Part shown: in pieces, positions 9,173 to 17,633 of the stretch
How positions within the stretch are numbered: the stretch's first letter is position 1
Layout of the letters: each line of letters opens with the position of its first letter
Assembly (NCBI RefSeq): GCF_001637205.1
Contig: NZ_LVJH01000027.1
Location: forward strand, 115,272 to 179,271
Direction of reading: 5' to 3'
DNA from: Paenibacillus glacialis
Lineage (GTDB): Bacteria; Bacillota; Bacilli; Paenibacillales; Paenibacillaceae
DNA length: 64,000 nucleotides
The notes under the pieces: generated by a model
The model's database searches: none
Told to the model about the DNA's origin: nothing
What the model saw: the letters and a program-made list of their open reading frames with translations, nothing else
Program-made: the position numbers and the translations under genes

Positions 9173-9508
9173 ATGACGAAACAACAACTTAATGACGATA
9201 ACGGATATATTCTCATCTCAAAAGAAGTGGTCGCCAAGATCACAGGAAAAGTTATACAAGACACTCCTGGCATAGTAGCCATGTTCGTAGGAAAAAAATC
9301 TGTCAACAGCAAATTTTTCTATAAAGCTGTGAATATCAACATCAGTGAAGTGAATGATGTGGAGATTGGTTTGCGTGTGATTACCAAATATGGATTCTCA
9401 CTTCCTGAAATATCCCACTTGCTTCAAGCGAATGTGAAGAAGACCCTAGAAAATTTGACTGGACTTCTTGTAGTCAACGTAAAAGTCGATTTCGCAGGAA
9501 TTGTCTAA
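9173..9508 (+). CDS. Asp23/Gls24-family protein
   Basis: 111 residues covering one Asp23 domain (GYILISKEVVAKITGKVIQDTPGIVAMF and a C-terminal NLTGLLVVNVKVDFAGI). These are cytoplasmic proteins that associate with the membrane through partners such as AmaP and affect envelope homeostasis. In many Firmicutes the gene sits beside fakA or accBC; here it is alone, so it is a stand-alone paralog. An AAGGAG RBS precedes the ATG. A strong hairpin follows the stop. Confidence 0.88.
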   Translation: MTKQQLNDDNGYILISKEVVAKITGKVIQDTPGIVAMFVGKKSVNSKFFYKAVNINISEVNDVEIGLRVITKYGFSLPEISHLLQANVKKTLENLTGLLVVNVKVDFAGIV

Positions 9509-9550
9509 AACATTAAAGTTCAAAAAGATTCCAATCTAACATAATAATAA

Positions 9551-9591
9551 AAAAGTATAGGCTAAGGTCGACAACCTTAGCCTATACTTTT
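9551..9591. terminator. Bidirectional terminator
   Basis: Perfect 17-base arms (9551-9567 and 9575-9591) around a seven-base loop, with A-run and T-run sides. Shared by the Asp23-family gene and the convergent MFS gene. Confidence 0.92.
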
Positions 9592-9635
9592 GAAGATATA
9601 TCACATACATAAGTAAGATTTCTTGATATTCAGAT

Positions 9636-10823
9636 TTAGGATTCAGCCATCTGACTTCTTTTTGCCTTCATCGATAAGACGAAACATAACATTAGAACGA
9701 TAGCAGCTGACAGATAAGGATAATTAATATCCACATCGAATAAAAAGCCTGCAACGATAGGTCCAATGATATTCCCAAGACTTGTGTAAGCCGAGTTCAA
9801 ACCTGCTACATATCCTTGCTGTTCTGGTGCCACCTTTGACATCTGAGTACTAATTGCCGGACGTAATACGTCCATAGCTAAGAATACAATAAACGTAACC
9901 ACAACAATCAACCAATATTTGTGTACAAAAAGAGTTAGAAATACGAATACACTTGATATGATCAAACTATAAGAGATGACCTTTCTCTCACCAAATTTAT
10001 TCAATATCCATCCAAATACCGTAGCTTGCACAACAGCACCCGCTATAGATCCAAACGTAATAATATAGGCAATATCTTTCGCTGTGAAGCCAAATTTATG
10101 ATCGACGAATAGCCCAAATACAGTCTCATAGTTAGCCAACCCGAAAGAAGCAACAAACACAATGATCAAACTTAAAAAATAAGGTTCTCGATATGAACTC
10201 ATTAATTGTGCAGGTAAACTCTGTTTGACAACATTCTTCGCGACTCTACGCCTCTCAGCTGTTAATGATTCGGGTAGAATCAATGCGGTAATGATGGCCG
10301 CTCCCCCCCCAGCTATTGCTGCAGCGTAGAATGGTACACGAATACCGTACTCTGCTAGAATCCCTCCGATTCCTGGACCGATGATGAATCCTGTTGTGAT
10401 CGCTGCAGTAATGAACCCCATACCTTTAGCACGCTCTTCATCCGAGGTAACATCTGCTGCATAAGCCATAACTGCTGGGAAAATGAATGCTGCTCCAACT
10501 CCTCCAAGGAATCTAGCTGCAAACAACAGATAAGTCGAACTTGCAGAACCAAATAGCCACTCTGACAGTGCAAAAACAATCATGCCTACAACAATAATCT
10601 TTTTGCGTCCCAATGAATCAGACAACCTACCAGCTACAGGTGAAAATATAAGTTGTGTTAATGAAAATGCTGCTACTAGCATACCAACAGTACTTCCACT
10701 AATATGGAGTTCTCTCATATAAGTAGGCATTATAGGTACTACGAGACCGATACCTGTAAAGACCAGAAAAATATTAAACATCAGGAGTAAAAGTGCGCCC
10801 CTATTTCTTAATAATAATGTCAT
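9636..10823 (-). CDS. MFS multidrug-type exporter
   Basis: 395 residues with 12 predicted membrane helices, like DHA1 drug:proton antiporters (NorA/TetA type). Motif A is clear after helix 2 (GRLSDSLGRKKIIV, about residues 62-75), and motif C-like GPGIGG appears in helix 5. The start ATG has GGGGGA upstream. A TetR-type regulator gene upstream is broken, while a TGAACGTTCA dyad remains 60 bases before the start, so the exporter is probably no longer repressed by its original partner. Substrate unknown. Confidence 0.9.
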   Translation of the reverse strand: MTLLLRNRGALLLLMFNIFLVFTGIGLVVPIMPTYMRELHISGSTVGMLVAAFSLTQLIFSPVAGRLSDSLGRKKIIVVGMIVFALSEWLFGSASSTYLLFAARFLGGVGAAFIFPAVMAYAADVTSDEERAKGMGFITAAITTGFIIGPGIGGILAEYGIRVPFYAAAIAGGGAAIITALILPESLTAERRRVAKNVVKQSLPAQLMSSYREPYFLSLIIVFVASFGLANYETVFGLFVDHKFGFTAKDIAYIITFGSIAGAVVQATVFGWILNKFGERKVISYSLIISSVFVFLTLFVHKYWLIVVVTFIVFLAMDVLRPAISTQMSKVAPEQQGYVAGLNSAYTSLGNIIGPIVAGFLFDVDINYPYLSAAIVLMLCFVLSMKAKRSQMAES

Positions 10824-10878
10824 TGAAATAATCCCCCGAATTTTGCATTCTTTGCTGTAATTATGTGGAAATATTTAT

Positions 10879-10894
10879 ACTGAACGTTCATTCT
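10879..10894. promoter_or_regulatory. TetR-type operator copy 1
   Basis: TACTGAACGTTCATTC with the perfect dyad TGAACGTTCA, 55-70 bases upstream of the MFS start. The same 16 bases recur upstream of the broken TetR gene, which points to a shared repressor site. Confidence 0.75.
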
Positions 10895-10935
10895 GTGAAT
10901 GCATGAAGCTTGTTGAATCTATCATCCTATTAGAA

Positions 10936-11315
10936 TCAGTTAGGCTCTTTTGCGATCCCGTGCAGGAACACTTTAACCACTAAATGATACAATACGAGTG
11001 CTTCCTTCTGATTTAATTTTCGAGACATTTGACTGAGACCGTCGTTAAGCTTTCAAATACAACGGAAAGACACTCCGCATTATTGTCTTTGAATTCTCCC
11101 TTATCAATGCCTTGTTGTATCAATTGTTGATAGAATTTAAGGTGTCCTGTTAGCATCTTGGTTATTCGTTCTTCAACATCGTTAGCCTACTCCTCGTTAT
11201 GCCCATAATATCTTCAATGGAAGTTGCCTTATATCCTTTCTGAATCAAACAGGCTTCTTGCAGCGTCCGCAACTCTTTTTTTGGTGTCTTCGCTTTGGAT
11301 CTGCTTCTTGTTCAC
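10936..11315 (-). pseudogene. TetR-family repressor, frameshifted and internally deleted
   Basis: Minus-strand reading from GTG 11315 starts as a TetR N-terminus (QSEDTKKRVADAARSLF). One base shift later it continues IQKGYKATSIEDIMGITRS, after which the second half of the HTH region is missing. A C-terminal ligand-domain segment (VEERITKMLTGHLKFYQQ, GIDKGEFKDNNAECLSVVF) follows, then another shift to LNQKEALVLYHLVVKVF and a stop at 10936-10938. With at least two frameshifts and a deletion in the DNA-binding domain it cannot act as a repressor. It lies beside the MFS exporter it once presumably controlled. Confidence 0.85.
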
Positions 11316-11365
11316 ATGCTTCCACTCCGATTCGTCAATGAACTTAAACATTTGGTTTCCGATCA

Positions 11366-11387
11366 TTACTGAACGTTCATTCAGTAT
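11366..11387. promoter_or_regulatory. TetR-type operator copy 2
   Basis: Dyad ACTGAA-CGTTCA-TTCAGT containing TGAACGTTCA, about 55-70 bases before the start of the broken TetR gene. It shares 16 bases with the copy in front of the MFS gene and probably served autoregulation. Confidence 0.75.
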
Positions 11388-11546
11388 GTTAACACGAACA
11401 GAAGATTCTTTCAATAAAAAAATGTATCCTCGTAAACTGTGACGAAACCTAGCAAATAAAGGTGATTCATCTTGGAACACGAATAATACATATACATTGA
11501 TTCTGATTCCACCAAATTATAGTACCAACTACAAAGGAGACTTACG

Positions 11547-12665
11547 ATGAATACATATTATTCACAGCTCGCAAGATTACTAGAAGAAAGAACTCCTATT
11601 GATAAAGAAGGTTATTTCGTATTATGTGAAGAAAATAAAGCAAAATATAGTTTAACGAAGCCTTTTGATATTGAAAGCATAACGGCAGAACATTTTGTTG
11701 ATGCATTAGTAGAAGGATGTAAGGTTGCTATTGAATCCTTTGCTAGTGGTTCTGATAACAAAGAAATATACGTTTTTAATTTATACGCAGATGAACATAA
11801 TTGTTTTTATATATACATCAACACTCTTGACAGTTTTAAGAAGACACTGGAAAGTTATCCAAAACAGAGAAATCCCTATGAAATAAACACATTGAAATAT
11901 AATCAAGGTGACTTTGGTTTTCAATTGTGGCAAGAGCATATGGGGGTGCATGGTCAAATTGTAGAGTCTTTTGAAAATTTAGCTGAATTGGTATCACATT
12001 CAGATCAAGAGTCATTCAGTGATGATGACGTGCCAATTATTGCATTTGAGGCAGGTATTATTAAATCAGGATTTCAACTACTAGCTATAAAGGCTGTCCT
12101 TCGATTGATTTCTGACAATGCGTTTGAATCTTTGAACACAACAGAGAACTTTATTGCGTTTGCAGCTACTGGAGATGATTATATCGACTATAGTATCGTT
12201 ATGCGAAAATCGATAAGCTCTGAATTGTTTTATGAAATTTTCCCAGATATTCGAGAGAAGGATATCCAATTCAACGAAGAAATGAAAAAAAACCAACATT
12301 TATCAGTCAATGAATACTTAGCTTATTGGTCCGATGCTATGAATAGTAATTATAGACTTAAAACACCCTTTTCTTTTCTCAAATCAGAAATTGAAGTATT
12401 CAAACAAATGGAACATTTCGGTGATGCGTTAGCACAAGAATGTTTAGAGCGAATAAAGAAAATCCTTGATGTAGAAGATCTAGAACGTAAAGATTATGAT
12501 CACATTTATTTTTATGTTGAAGCATTACATTTTTCCGGTAAACTTACGGAGGAACAACTCAAAGATTGTTCTATTATTGCTGATCGTATGATCACAAGAA
12601 GTCTTGACGATGACGACGGTTTAAAAGAGACCTCTCAAGAATTGATGTTTTTTGTGAATCAGTGA
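11547..12665 (+). CDS. Uncharacterised 372-residue protein (DUF4303-like N-terminus)
   Basis: Soluble acidic protein without signal peptide or membrane segment. Residues of about 45-140 (FVDALVEGCKVAIESF, EIYVFNLYADEHNCFYIYINT, YNQGDFGFQLW) resemble DUF4303, a domain I associate with toxin-immunity neighbourhoods. The rest (about 150-372) is helix-rich and unknown, with an FAATGDDYIDYSIVMRKSI segment. AAAGGAG precedes the ATG and a strong terminator follows, so it is an independently expressed gene. No toxin gene is visible beside it. The DUF assignment is from memory and tentative. Confidence 0.7.
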   Translation: MNTYYSQLARLLEERTPIDKEGYFVLCEENKAKYSLTKPFDIESITAEHFVDALVEGCKVAIESFASGSDNKEIYVFNLYADEHNCFYIYINTLDSFKKTLESYPKQRNPYEINTLKYNQGDFGFQLWQEHMGVHGQIVESFENLAELVSHSDQESFSDDDVPIIAFEAGIIKSGFQLLAIKAVLRLISDNAFESLNTTENFIAFAATGDDYIDYSIVMRKSISSELFYEIFPDIREKDIQFNEEMKKNQHLSVNEYLAYWSDAMNSNYRLKTPFSFLKSEIEVFKQMEHFGDALAQECLERIKKILDVEDLERKDYDHIYFYVEALHFSGKLTEEQLKDCSIIADRMITRSLDDDDGLKETSQELMFFVNQ

Positions 12666-12752
12666 TCCCTCAGATGATTATTAATTTCCCCCTTCTCTTC
12701 TGTAGAAGCATTGGAACTGTTAAATAACCGAACTAAACTGGAACATATCATT

Positions 12753-12798
12753 AAAAGCCACAGCAGCTCCCTCCTATAGGGAGATTACTGTGGCTTTC
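12753..12798 (+). terminator. Terminator of the DUF4303-like gene
   Basis: AAAGCCACAG/CTGTGGCTTT outer arms with an inner CTCCCT/AGGGAG stem, followed by T-rich sequence. It lies 88 bases after the stop. Confidence 0.85.
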
Positions 12799-12946
12799 TA
12801 TCATAAACTACTTGCTTACAATCTTTTCGATTACAGAATAATTCATTATGCCCCTGTACGGATATTGATTTCAGATGAATTTGTCATCTCTTTCCACTCA
12901 ACTTTTTAAACGCTGTCCGATCCCATGGGTACCATATTACGTGAAA

Positions 12947-13250
12947 TTACATGTGAACTACAATGGCAGCAATCAGACGATATTGCCAAAGTAGAAAACC
13001 GCAGAATAAAGAAACCCATAGATTCCCTAACACAGCCGATCCAATTAGCATAGGAGTTGCCTTATATCCTTTTTTTATTACTCCTGGAAGATGCGCTATA
13101 CCAAACAGGACGCCAGTCATGACGATTGCAATCCAGAATGATGCCGATCTTGAAGGCGTTAACAATGAGATCAACCACATAACAAACCATGAATCGTTCC
13201 CCTTAGGCTTCACATTCCACTCAACTTTCCTATGTATGATATCTCTCCTT
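12947..13250 (-). pseudogene. CPBP intramembrane protease remnant
   Basis: Minus-strand reading gives a short cytoplasmic N-terminus (RKVEWNVKPKGNDSWFVMW). It then joins directly to the last helices of a CPBP (CAAX protease/bacteriocin-processing) protein: FWIAIVMTGVLFGIAHLPGV and a final IAAIVVHM. The helices with the glutamate and FRG catalytic motifs are missing, so a large internal deletion has occurred and activity is not expected. An AAAGGAGAG box upstream may be the old RBS. Confidence 0.7.
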
Positions 13251-13303
13251 TCACATTATGTAATATCCATTTTTTACTAATAAAAAAATTATTCTATACC
13301 TAA

Positions 13304-13333
13304 TTGACAGTTATTTATTCCCATTGTTATAAT
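13304..13333 (+). promoter_or_regulatory. Sigma-A promoter of the OsmC gene
   Basis: TTGACA (13304-13309), 18-base spacer, TATAAT (13328-13333): perfect consensus hexamers, 85 bases before the start codon. A second TATAAT lies at 13361-13366. Confidence 0.8.
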
Positions 13334-13337
13334 AAAC

Positions 13338-13349
13338 ACTATTCATAGT
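13338..13349. promoter_or_regulatory. Candidate operator overlapping the OsmC transcription start
   Basis: ACTAT-TC-ATAGT dyad immediately downstream of the -10 box, where a repressor would block initiation. It resembles sites of thiol-stress regulators of the MarR/DUF24 type, but the regulator is unknown. Confidence 0.45.
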
Positions 13350-13417
13350 AACTTAGTTGGTATAATAAATATCAATTAAGAGATGATTATAATTTTCTTT
13401 AAGGAGAGTATCTTCCC

Positions 13418-13864
13418 ATGGCTGCTATTCAAACTTTCAAAGCGTCTGCGCATTTACAAGATGGAGTTCAAGTAAGAACCACTTCGAGAAATTTCGAACT
13501 AATTATTGATGAACCGAAGAGTTTGGGTGGAACAGATACCGGAATGAATCCAGTCGAGGTTCTCCTTGCATCACTGGGCGCATGCCAGTCGATCGTTGCC
13601 AGAGTGTATGCACCCAAGTTTGGGGTGAAACTTGATGATTTCCGTGTAGATGTTGAAGGAGATCTTGATCTTGATGGATTCTTTAACAAATCCGAAGTCC
13701 GTCCAGGTTACTCTGATATCCGATATACTTTCACTATCAAAACCGATTCTCCAAAAGAGAAGGTTGAGGAATTCGTACAATTCTTAGAAAGTAAATGTCC
13801 TGTTGGGGATACCATTGCGAATCCGGTTAACGTCAAGTTAGATCGTATCATTATTGAGAATTAA
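13418..13864 (+). CDS. OsmC-family protein
   Basis: 148 residues, full length. The two redox cysteines of the OsmC/Ohr fold are present in LLASLGACQS (about residue 54) and ESKCPVGDTIANP (about residue 127). The family reduces organic hydroperoxides with thiols as donors; the GACQS and SKCPVGD contexts fit the OsmC/YhfA-like branch rather than Ohr. Expression starts from a consensus sigma-A promoter with a dyad at the start site, and AAGGAG precedes the ATG. A short terminator follows. Confidence 0.9.
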   Translation: MAAIQTFKASAHLQDGVQVRTTSRNFELIIDEPKSLGGTDTGMNPVEVLLASLGACQSIVARVYAPKFGVKLDDFRVDVEGDLDLDGFFNKSEVRPGYSDIRYTFTIKTDSPKEKVEEFVQFLESKCPVGDTIANPVNVKLDRIIIEN

Positions 13865-13886
13865 ACCATTCGCAAACCATTTTGAG

Positions 13887-13909
13887 ACCGCATCCCTTGC
13901 GGTTTTTTT
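13887..13909 (+). terminator. Terminator of the OsmC gene
   Basis: ACCGCA-TCCCT-TGCGGT hairpin followed by seven T, 23 bases after the stop. Confidence 0.92.
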
Positions 13910-13949
13910 GTTGTCCTTTCTCACTTATCTTACTTGTGCTTTTGCCCTT

Positions 13950-14795
13950 TTAATCAGTCTTTATTAATTCGAGCTCTGCAATTTTAAGGATCTCATTAAC
14001 AATCACGTCAGGTTGGTAGCTGTGAATGTAGTGGGAAGTGTTGGGTACAATGATTTGCTTACCGAATACGGACCAATTAGGAAGTACCGCTTGGCTGTCC
14101 ATCCATGCTTTATCATCGCTCAGTTTACCGAAATAATCTGCGGTTAAGACAGTAATCGGGATATCGAGTGGCTTCTTACCGGCGAGTACAATCTCAGCAT
14201 TTTTTCGGCTTTGGCGGATTTCATCGGTTGTATCTTTGTTTCCCGTCTTTAGTAGCGTAGCTATTCGATTAATCTCTCTCAGTTCCTCCGATAAAAGTTT
14301 CTCTCCGTTGCTCTGGTCCGAACCCCATTCTGCGAATCCATCGATATGGTACAGCGCACGCAGAGCACCAGTTTTTCTTAGTATCTGATAAATGGTAGGA
14401 ATGGCCGTTAACACCGCGCTAGATTTGTAGTACTCTGGACTCCCGCCATCCATTAGAATTATTCCCTTCACTTCTTCCGGGAACCTTTGTGCATAACGAA
14501 TCGTTTCCAGTGAGCCGAGTGAATGACCCACGAAGATATATGGTGGTTTCTGACCTGAGACGCGGAGCAACTCATGAACCTCATCTGTAATCGTGTCGAC
14601 GCCCCTCTTCATACCTGTTGTATCGCTGTAACCGTAGCCGAATCGGTCATACACAGCAATTTTCACATGCTGTTTAAGCCCCTCATACAAGGGGGAGAAA
14701 TCCGCGTATGGATTCACCGTTCCCCAGCCCGAAGCGAATACAATTGTCGTGTCCCCTTTACCTTCTGCGTACAGATGCATCTTATGACCCGTCAC
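13950..14795 (-). CDS. Alpha/beta hydrolase, N-terminus cut off by an in-frame stop
   Basis: 281 residues from GTG 14795. The fold is an alpha/beta hydrolase close to proline-iminopeptidase/lipase-like proteins: VFASGWGTVNPYADF, DRFGYGYSD, the nucleophile GHSLGS and the histidine region NTSHYIHSYQPD. Upstream in the same frame lie YKPVGKLYDV and, beyond an amber codon at 14850-14852, a membrane anchor. Related proteins carry exactly that N-terminal helix. The open frame may still give a soluble enzyme if the GTG is used, but its RBS is poor, so the gene is probably damaged. Confidence 0.75.
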   Translation of the reverse strand: MTGHKMHLYAEGKGDTTIVFASGWGTVNPYADFSPLYEGLKQHVKIAVYDRFGYGYSDTTGMKRGVDTITDEVHELLRVSGQKPPYIFVGHSLGSLETIRYAQRFPEEVKGIILMDGGSPEYYKSSAVLTAIPTIYQILRKTGALRALYHIDGFAEWGSDQSNGEKLLSEELREINRIATLLKTGNKDTTDEIRQSRKNAEIVLAGKKPLDIPITVLTADYFGKLSDDKAWMDSQAVLPNWSVFGKQIIVPNTSHYIHSYQPDVIVNEILKIAELELIKTD

Positions 14796-14849
14796 ATCAT
14801 ATAACTTACCGACAGGTTTATAAGACTTTGCGTCCTGCTTCGAACCATA

Positions 14850-14946
14850 CTATTGATACACTATTCCTCCTCCCGCTAGTAAAATAATGATAAAAAGTAC
14901 ATAAAGTATAATTTTGCGAATTCTTCTCCATATGTTCTACTTCTCC
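14850..14946 (-). pseudogene. Detached N-terminal membrane anchor of the hydrolase
   Basis: Minus-strand frame continuous with the hydrolase: WRRIRKIILYVLFIIILLAG, then GGIVYQ, then TAG. Basic residues followed by about 18 hydrophobic ones form a signal anchor. There is no start codon in this frame; an ATG one frame away (ATGGAG) suggests a further single-base change at the very start. Confidence 0.65.
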
Positions 14947-15182
14947 TACGATCTTTCTATATGTAGTGTCATAGCGTTAGATTTATTACAAATTTGATTT
15001 TTGGTTGTTATCTGAAATTTCATTAGAGTTACAGCCTACAATCATGAAGCACTTAAAGAGAAGTACAACAGTGACAAACACGCGGTAAATCTTCATCCAA
15101 TCAGTAAAATAAGGTTAATAGTAACATATATATGTTAGAAATATTCGTTAGAATGGAACACCTGTCTCTTTTTTGACATACA
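14947..15182. other. Non-coding gap
   Basis: AT-rich sequence upstream of the hydrolase, with no supported coding frame. It probably holds the old hydrolase promoter. Confidence 0.35.
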
Positions 15183-15256
15183 AAAACCCCCTCCAAGTTC
15201 ACTCATTTCCCTCATGGAATTCATGAGTTTCTTGAATGTTAACCTGAAGGGGGATA
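15183..15256 (-). terminator. Terminator of the tcyABC operon
   Basis: Outer arms CCCCCT...AGGGGG with inner CTCATG/CATGAG pairing, ending in TTTTTG on the minus strand. It lies about 80 bases beyond the end of the ATPase gene. Confidence 0.85.
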
Positions 15257-15332
15257 ATACCATTAATCCTGTGGTTTTTTTCCAATGTTTATTCTACGGA
15301 GTGCTCATCATTATTAATACACAACTTCTCGA

Positions 15333-16085
15333 CTAGTCCTCTTCACCACTTAATCGGTTGAGAAATTGTTGGGCACGTTTACTTTTAGGATGCTTAAGAA
15401 CATCATCCGGAGTTCCTTCTTCTAGAATATGACCATATTCCATCAATATCATGGTATCCGCCACATCAGCCGCAAACTTCATCTCATGCGTAACAATAAC
15501 CATGGTCATGCCTTCAGTAGCCAACTGCTTTATGACCTTCAGTACCTCCCCTACTAATTCGGGATCAAGTGCCGACGTTGGCTCATCGAATAGAAGTACC
15601 TCTGGCTCCACAGCCATCGCCCTAGCAATTGCTACTCGTTGCTGTTGTCCACCGGACAGCTGATGTGGATAGGACGCTGCTTTATCAACGAGTCCCACCT
15701 TTTCCAGAAGTACCAATGCACGTTTGCGTGCATCCTCTTTCGATCGCTTCTGTACCGTGATCTGACCTTCCATCACATTACCTAACACCGTCATATGCGG
15801 AAATAGATTGTAAGACTGAAAGACCATACCTGTTTTTTTACGGAAGGACACAACGTTATGTTGTGAGATTGTCTTGGAATCTGTAAAGCTCAATTTCATT
15901 CCACCAAGCTCAATGCTTCCACGATCAGGTACTTCAAGTAGGTTGAAGCAACGTAATAACGTGGTTTTACCGGAACCTGATGGTCCAATAATAACAAGTA
16001 CTTTGCCATGCTCAAGCTTTACATTAATCCCCCTTAATACCTCTAGTGCACCAAAAGACTTATGTAAATCAAGTATCTCAATCAA
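15333..16085 (-). CDS. tcyC: Cystine ABC transporter, ATP-binding protein
   Basis: 250 residues from TTG 16085, chosen because GGGGGA sits seven bases upstream; a TTG at 16103 overlapping the permease stop is the alternative. Polar amino-acid ABC ATPase: Walker [11 protein letters not shown]-loop VFQSYNLF, signature [14 protein letters not shown], Walker [14 protein letters not shown] and the switch histidine in VIVTHEM. It energises import through the permease encoded just upstream, at the cytoplasmic face. The terminator after it ends the operon. The assignment to cystine rests on the adjacent binding protein. Confidence 0.88.
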   Translation of the reverse strand: MIEILDLHKSFGALEVLRGINVKLEHGKVLVIIGPSGSGKTTLLRCFNLLEVPDRGSIELGGMKLSFTDSKTISQHNVVSFRKKTGMVFQSYNLFPHMTVLGNVMEGQITVQKRSKEDARKRALVLLEKVGLVDKAASYPHQLSGGQQQRVAIARAMAVEPEVLLFDEPTSALDPELVGEVLKVIKQLATEGMTMVIVTHEMKFAADVADTMILMEYGHILEEGTPDDVLKHPKSKRAQQFLNRLSGEED

Positions 16086-16099
16086 GCGTATTCCCCCAT

Positions 16100-16768
16100 T
16101 CAACCCGCAGAATATCTAGCAAGTCGCCTCTCTAGGTAGTTTTGCAAAGCAGACAGAATAGAGCAGAATAGTAGATAGATGACACCAACTTCGCAAAATA
16201 GTAGAAGTGGTTCGTATGTTGTCGCTACAATCTGTTGTGAAGTTCGGAACATCTCCATATATGTGATGCTTGCAGCAAGCGACGTATCCTTAACCAAACC
16301 GATGAATGTATTCGCTAGAGGTGGAACCGATACTCGAGTGGCTTGCGGTAATATAACCCTACGAAGTGCCTGACTACGAGTCATACCGACCGAGAATGAT
16401 GCTTCCCACTGTCCTTTGGGGATGGATACAATAGCTGCACGCACGATTTCTGAAGAATATGCCCCAACACTAAGCGAGAATCCAATGATAGCTGCCGTTA
16501 ACGGCTCCAATGTAATTCCGATGGCAGGCAATCCATAAAAAATGATAAATAACTGCACTAGAAGCGGTGTCCCTCGAATGACCCATACATAGAACCGGAA
16601 GATCAACTTTGGGATCCTCCAGGAGGAAATACGGACAATAGCGGTCAGCACAGCCAATATTAATCCTATTGCAAATGAAATCAAAGATAGAGGGATGGTA
16701 AATGCCACCCCGGCTTTAAGCAGGGGTAGCAATGAATCCATTAATATTTGTATTTTACGTTCATCCAT
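16100..16768 (-). CDS. tcyB: Cystine ABC transporter, permease
   Basis: 222 residues with about five membrane helices, typical of the HisMQ/GlnP permease family. The EAA loop that docks the ATPase is seen as [25 protein letters not shown] (about residues 120-145, written with its key EAxFSxG-MTRxQALRRVxLPQA pattern). It presumably forms a homodimer. It lies between the binding-protein gene (45 bases upstream) and the ATPase gene (adjacent), in the TcyA-TcyB-TcyC order of Bacillus. Confidence 0.88.
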   Translation of the reverse strand: MDERKIQILMDSLLPLLKAGVAFTIPLSLISFAIGLILAVLTAIVRISSWRIPKLIFRFYVWVIRGTPLLVQLFIIFYGLPAIGITLEPLTAAIIGFSLSVGAYSSEIVRAAIVSIPKGQWEASFSVGMTRSQALRRVILPQATRVSVPPLANTFIGLVKDTSLAASITYMEMFRTSQQIVATTYEPLLLFCEVGVIYLLFCSILSALQNYLERRLARYSAG

Positions 16769-16813
16769 TGATCAGACATCCTTTTTGGACTTTTTATCAA
16801 TCGCGCAGCTATA

Positions 16814-17617
16814 TTATTTGGAAACGTCCTCTCCAAAATATTTCTTTGAAATTTGTAAATACGTTCCGTCATTCTTCATTTCGGTTAGCGTTTTATTGAC
16901 CGCTGCGACCAGCTCATCATTGCCTTTCAGGAATAACGCTGCGCTGTAAGACCCGCCCGCAATTTCATCTACCTGTTTGATCTTCACATCCGATTTCTTT
17001 TTCTTCAAGTCCAGAAAAGACAAGCTGTCATTGATGGTTGCATCAATACGTCCCGAGATCAACAGGTCAATGGCCTGGTTAAATCCATCCACAGCCACGA
17101 TTTCCGCACCATTCTCACGGGCAATCGCGGAGAGGTTACTTGTCAGGGATTGACCCGCCTTTTTCCCTTTTAGATCAGCAAAAGACTTAATATCATCATT
17201 GTCTGAACTTACAATTAGTGCAGCCCTTGAAACAATATACGGTTCGGAGAAGTCATATTTGGCTTTACGATCGTCCGTAATGGATACCTCGTTAAAAATA
17301 ACATCAAATCGTTTAGCATCCATGCCTGCAACGAGCCCGTCCCACTGCGTTTCAGTAAACTCAGGTGTAACTCCCAAACGCTTCGTTATTTCCTCAGCAA
17401 TTTCAACATCAAAACCCGTTAACTTCCCATTCGCATCATGATATGTGAAGGGAGCGTAAGTGCCTTCTGTACCGATACGAAGCTTACCGCTTGCTTTCAC
17501 GACAGCCAAACTGCTTTGCCCCTCTGTACCTGACGGTTTTTGATTGGTATTATTTCCACAAGCCGCTATCATTACCATGCTCAGAACAAGAAGAACCATC
17601 TTACACCATTTTTTCAT
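16814..17617 (-). CDS. tcyA: Cystine-binding lipoprotein of ABC transporter
   Basis: 267 residues. Lipobox IAAC (Cys20) follows a basic, hydrophobic signal. The bilobed SBP_bac_3 domain has GTEGTYAPFTYHD, GFDVEIAEEI, ETQWDGLVAGM and KRFDVI, and ends in YFGEDVSK. This pattern agrees closely with the remembered sequence of B. subtilis TcyA, including the GEDVSK tail, so L-cystine is the likely ligand. First transporter gene; a WYL regulator gene ends only 16 bases upstream, suggesting joint transcription. Confidence 0.88.
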   Translation of the reverse strand: MKKWCKMVLLVLSMVMIAACGNNTNQKPSGTEGQSSLAVVKASGKLRIGTEGTYAPFTYHDANGKLTGFDVEIAEEITKRLGVTPEFTETQWDGLVAGMDAKRFDVIFNEVSITDDRKAKYDFSEPYIVSRAALIVSSDNDDIKSFADLKGKKAGQSLTSNLSAIARENGAEIVAVDGFNQAIDLLISGRIDATINDSLSFLDLKKKKSDVKIKQVDEIAGGSYSAALFLKGNDELVAAVNKTLTEMKNDGTYLQISKKYFGEDVSK

Positions 17618-17633
17618 CTTTATTATCCCTCGC

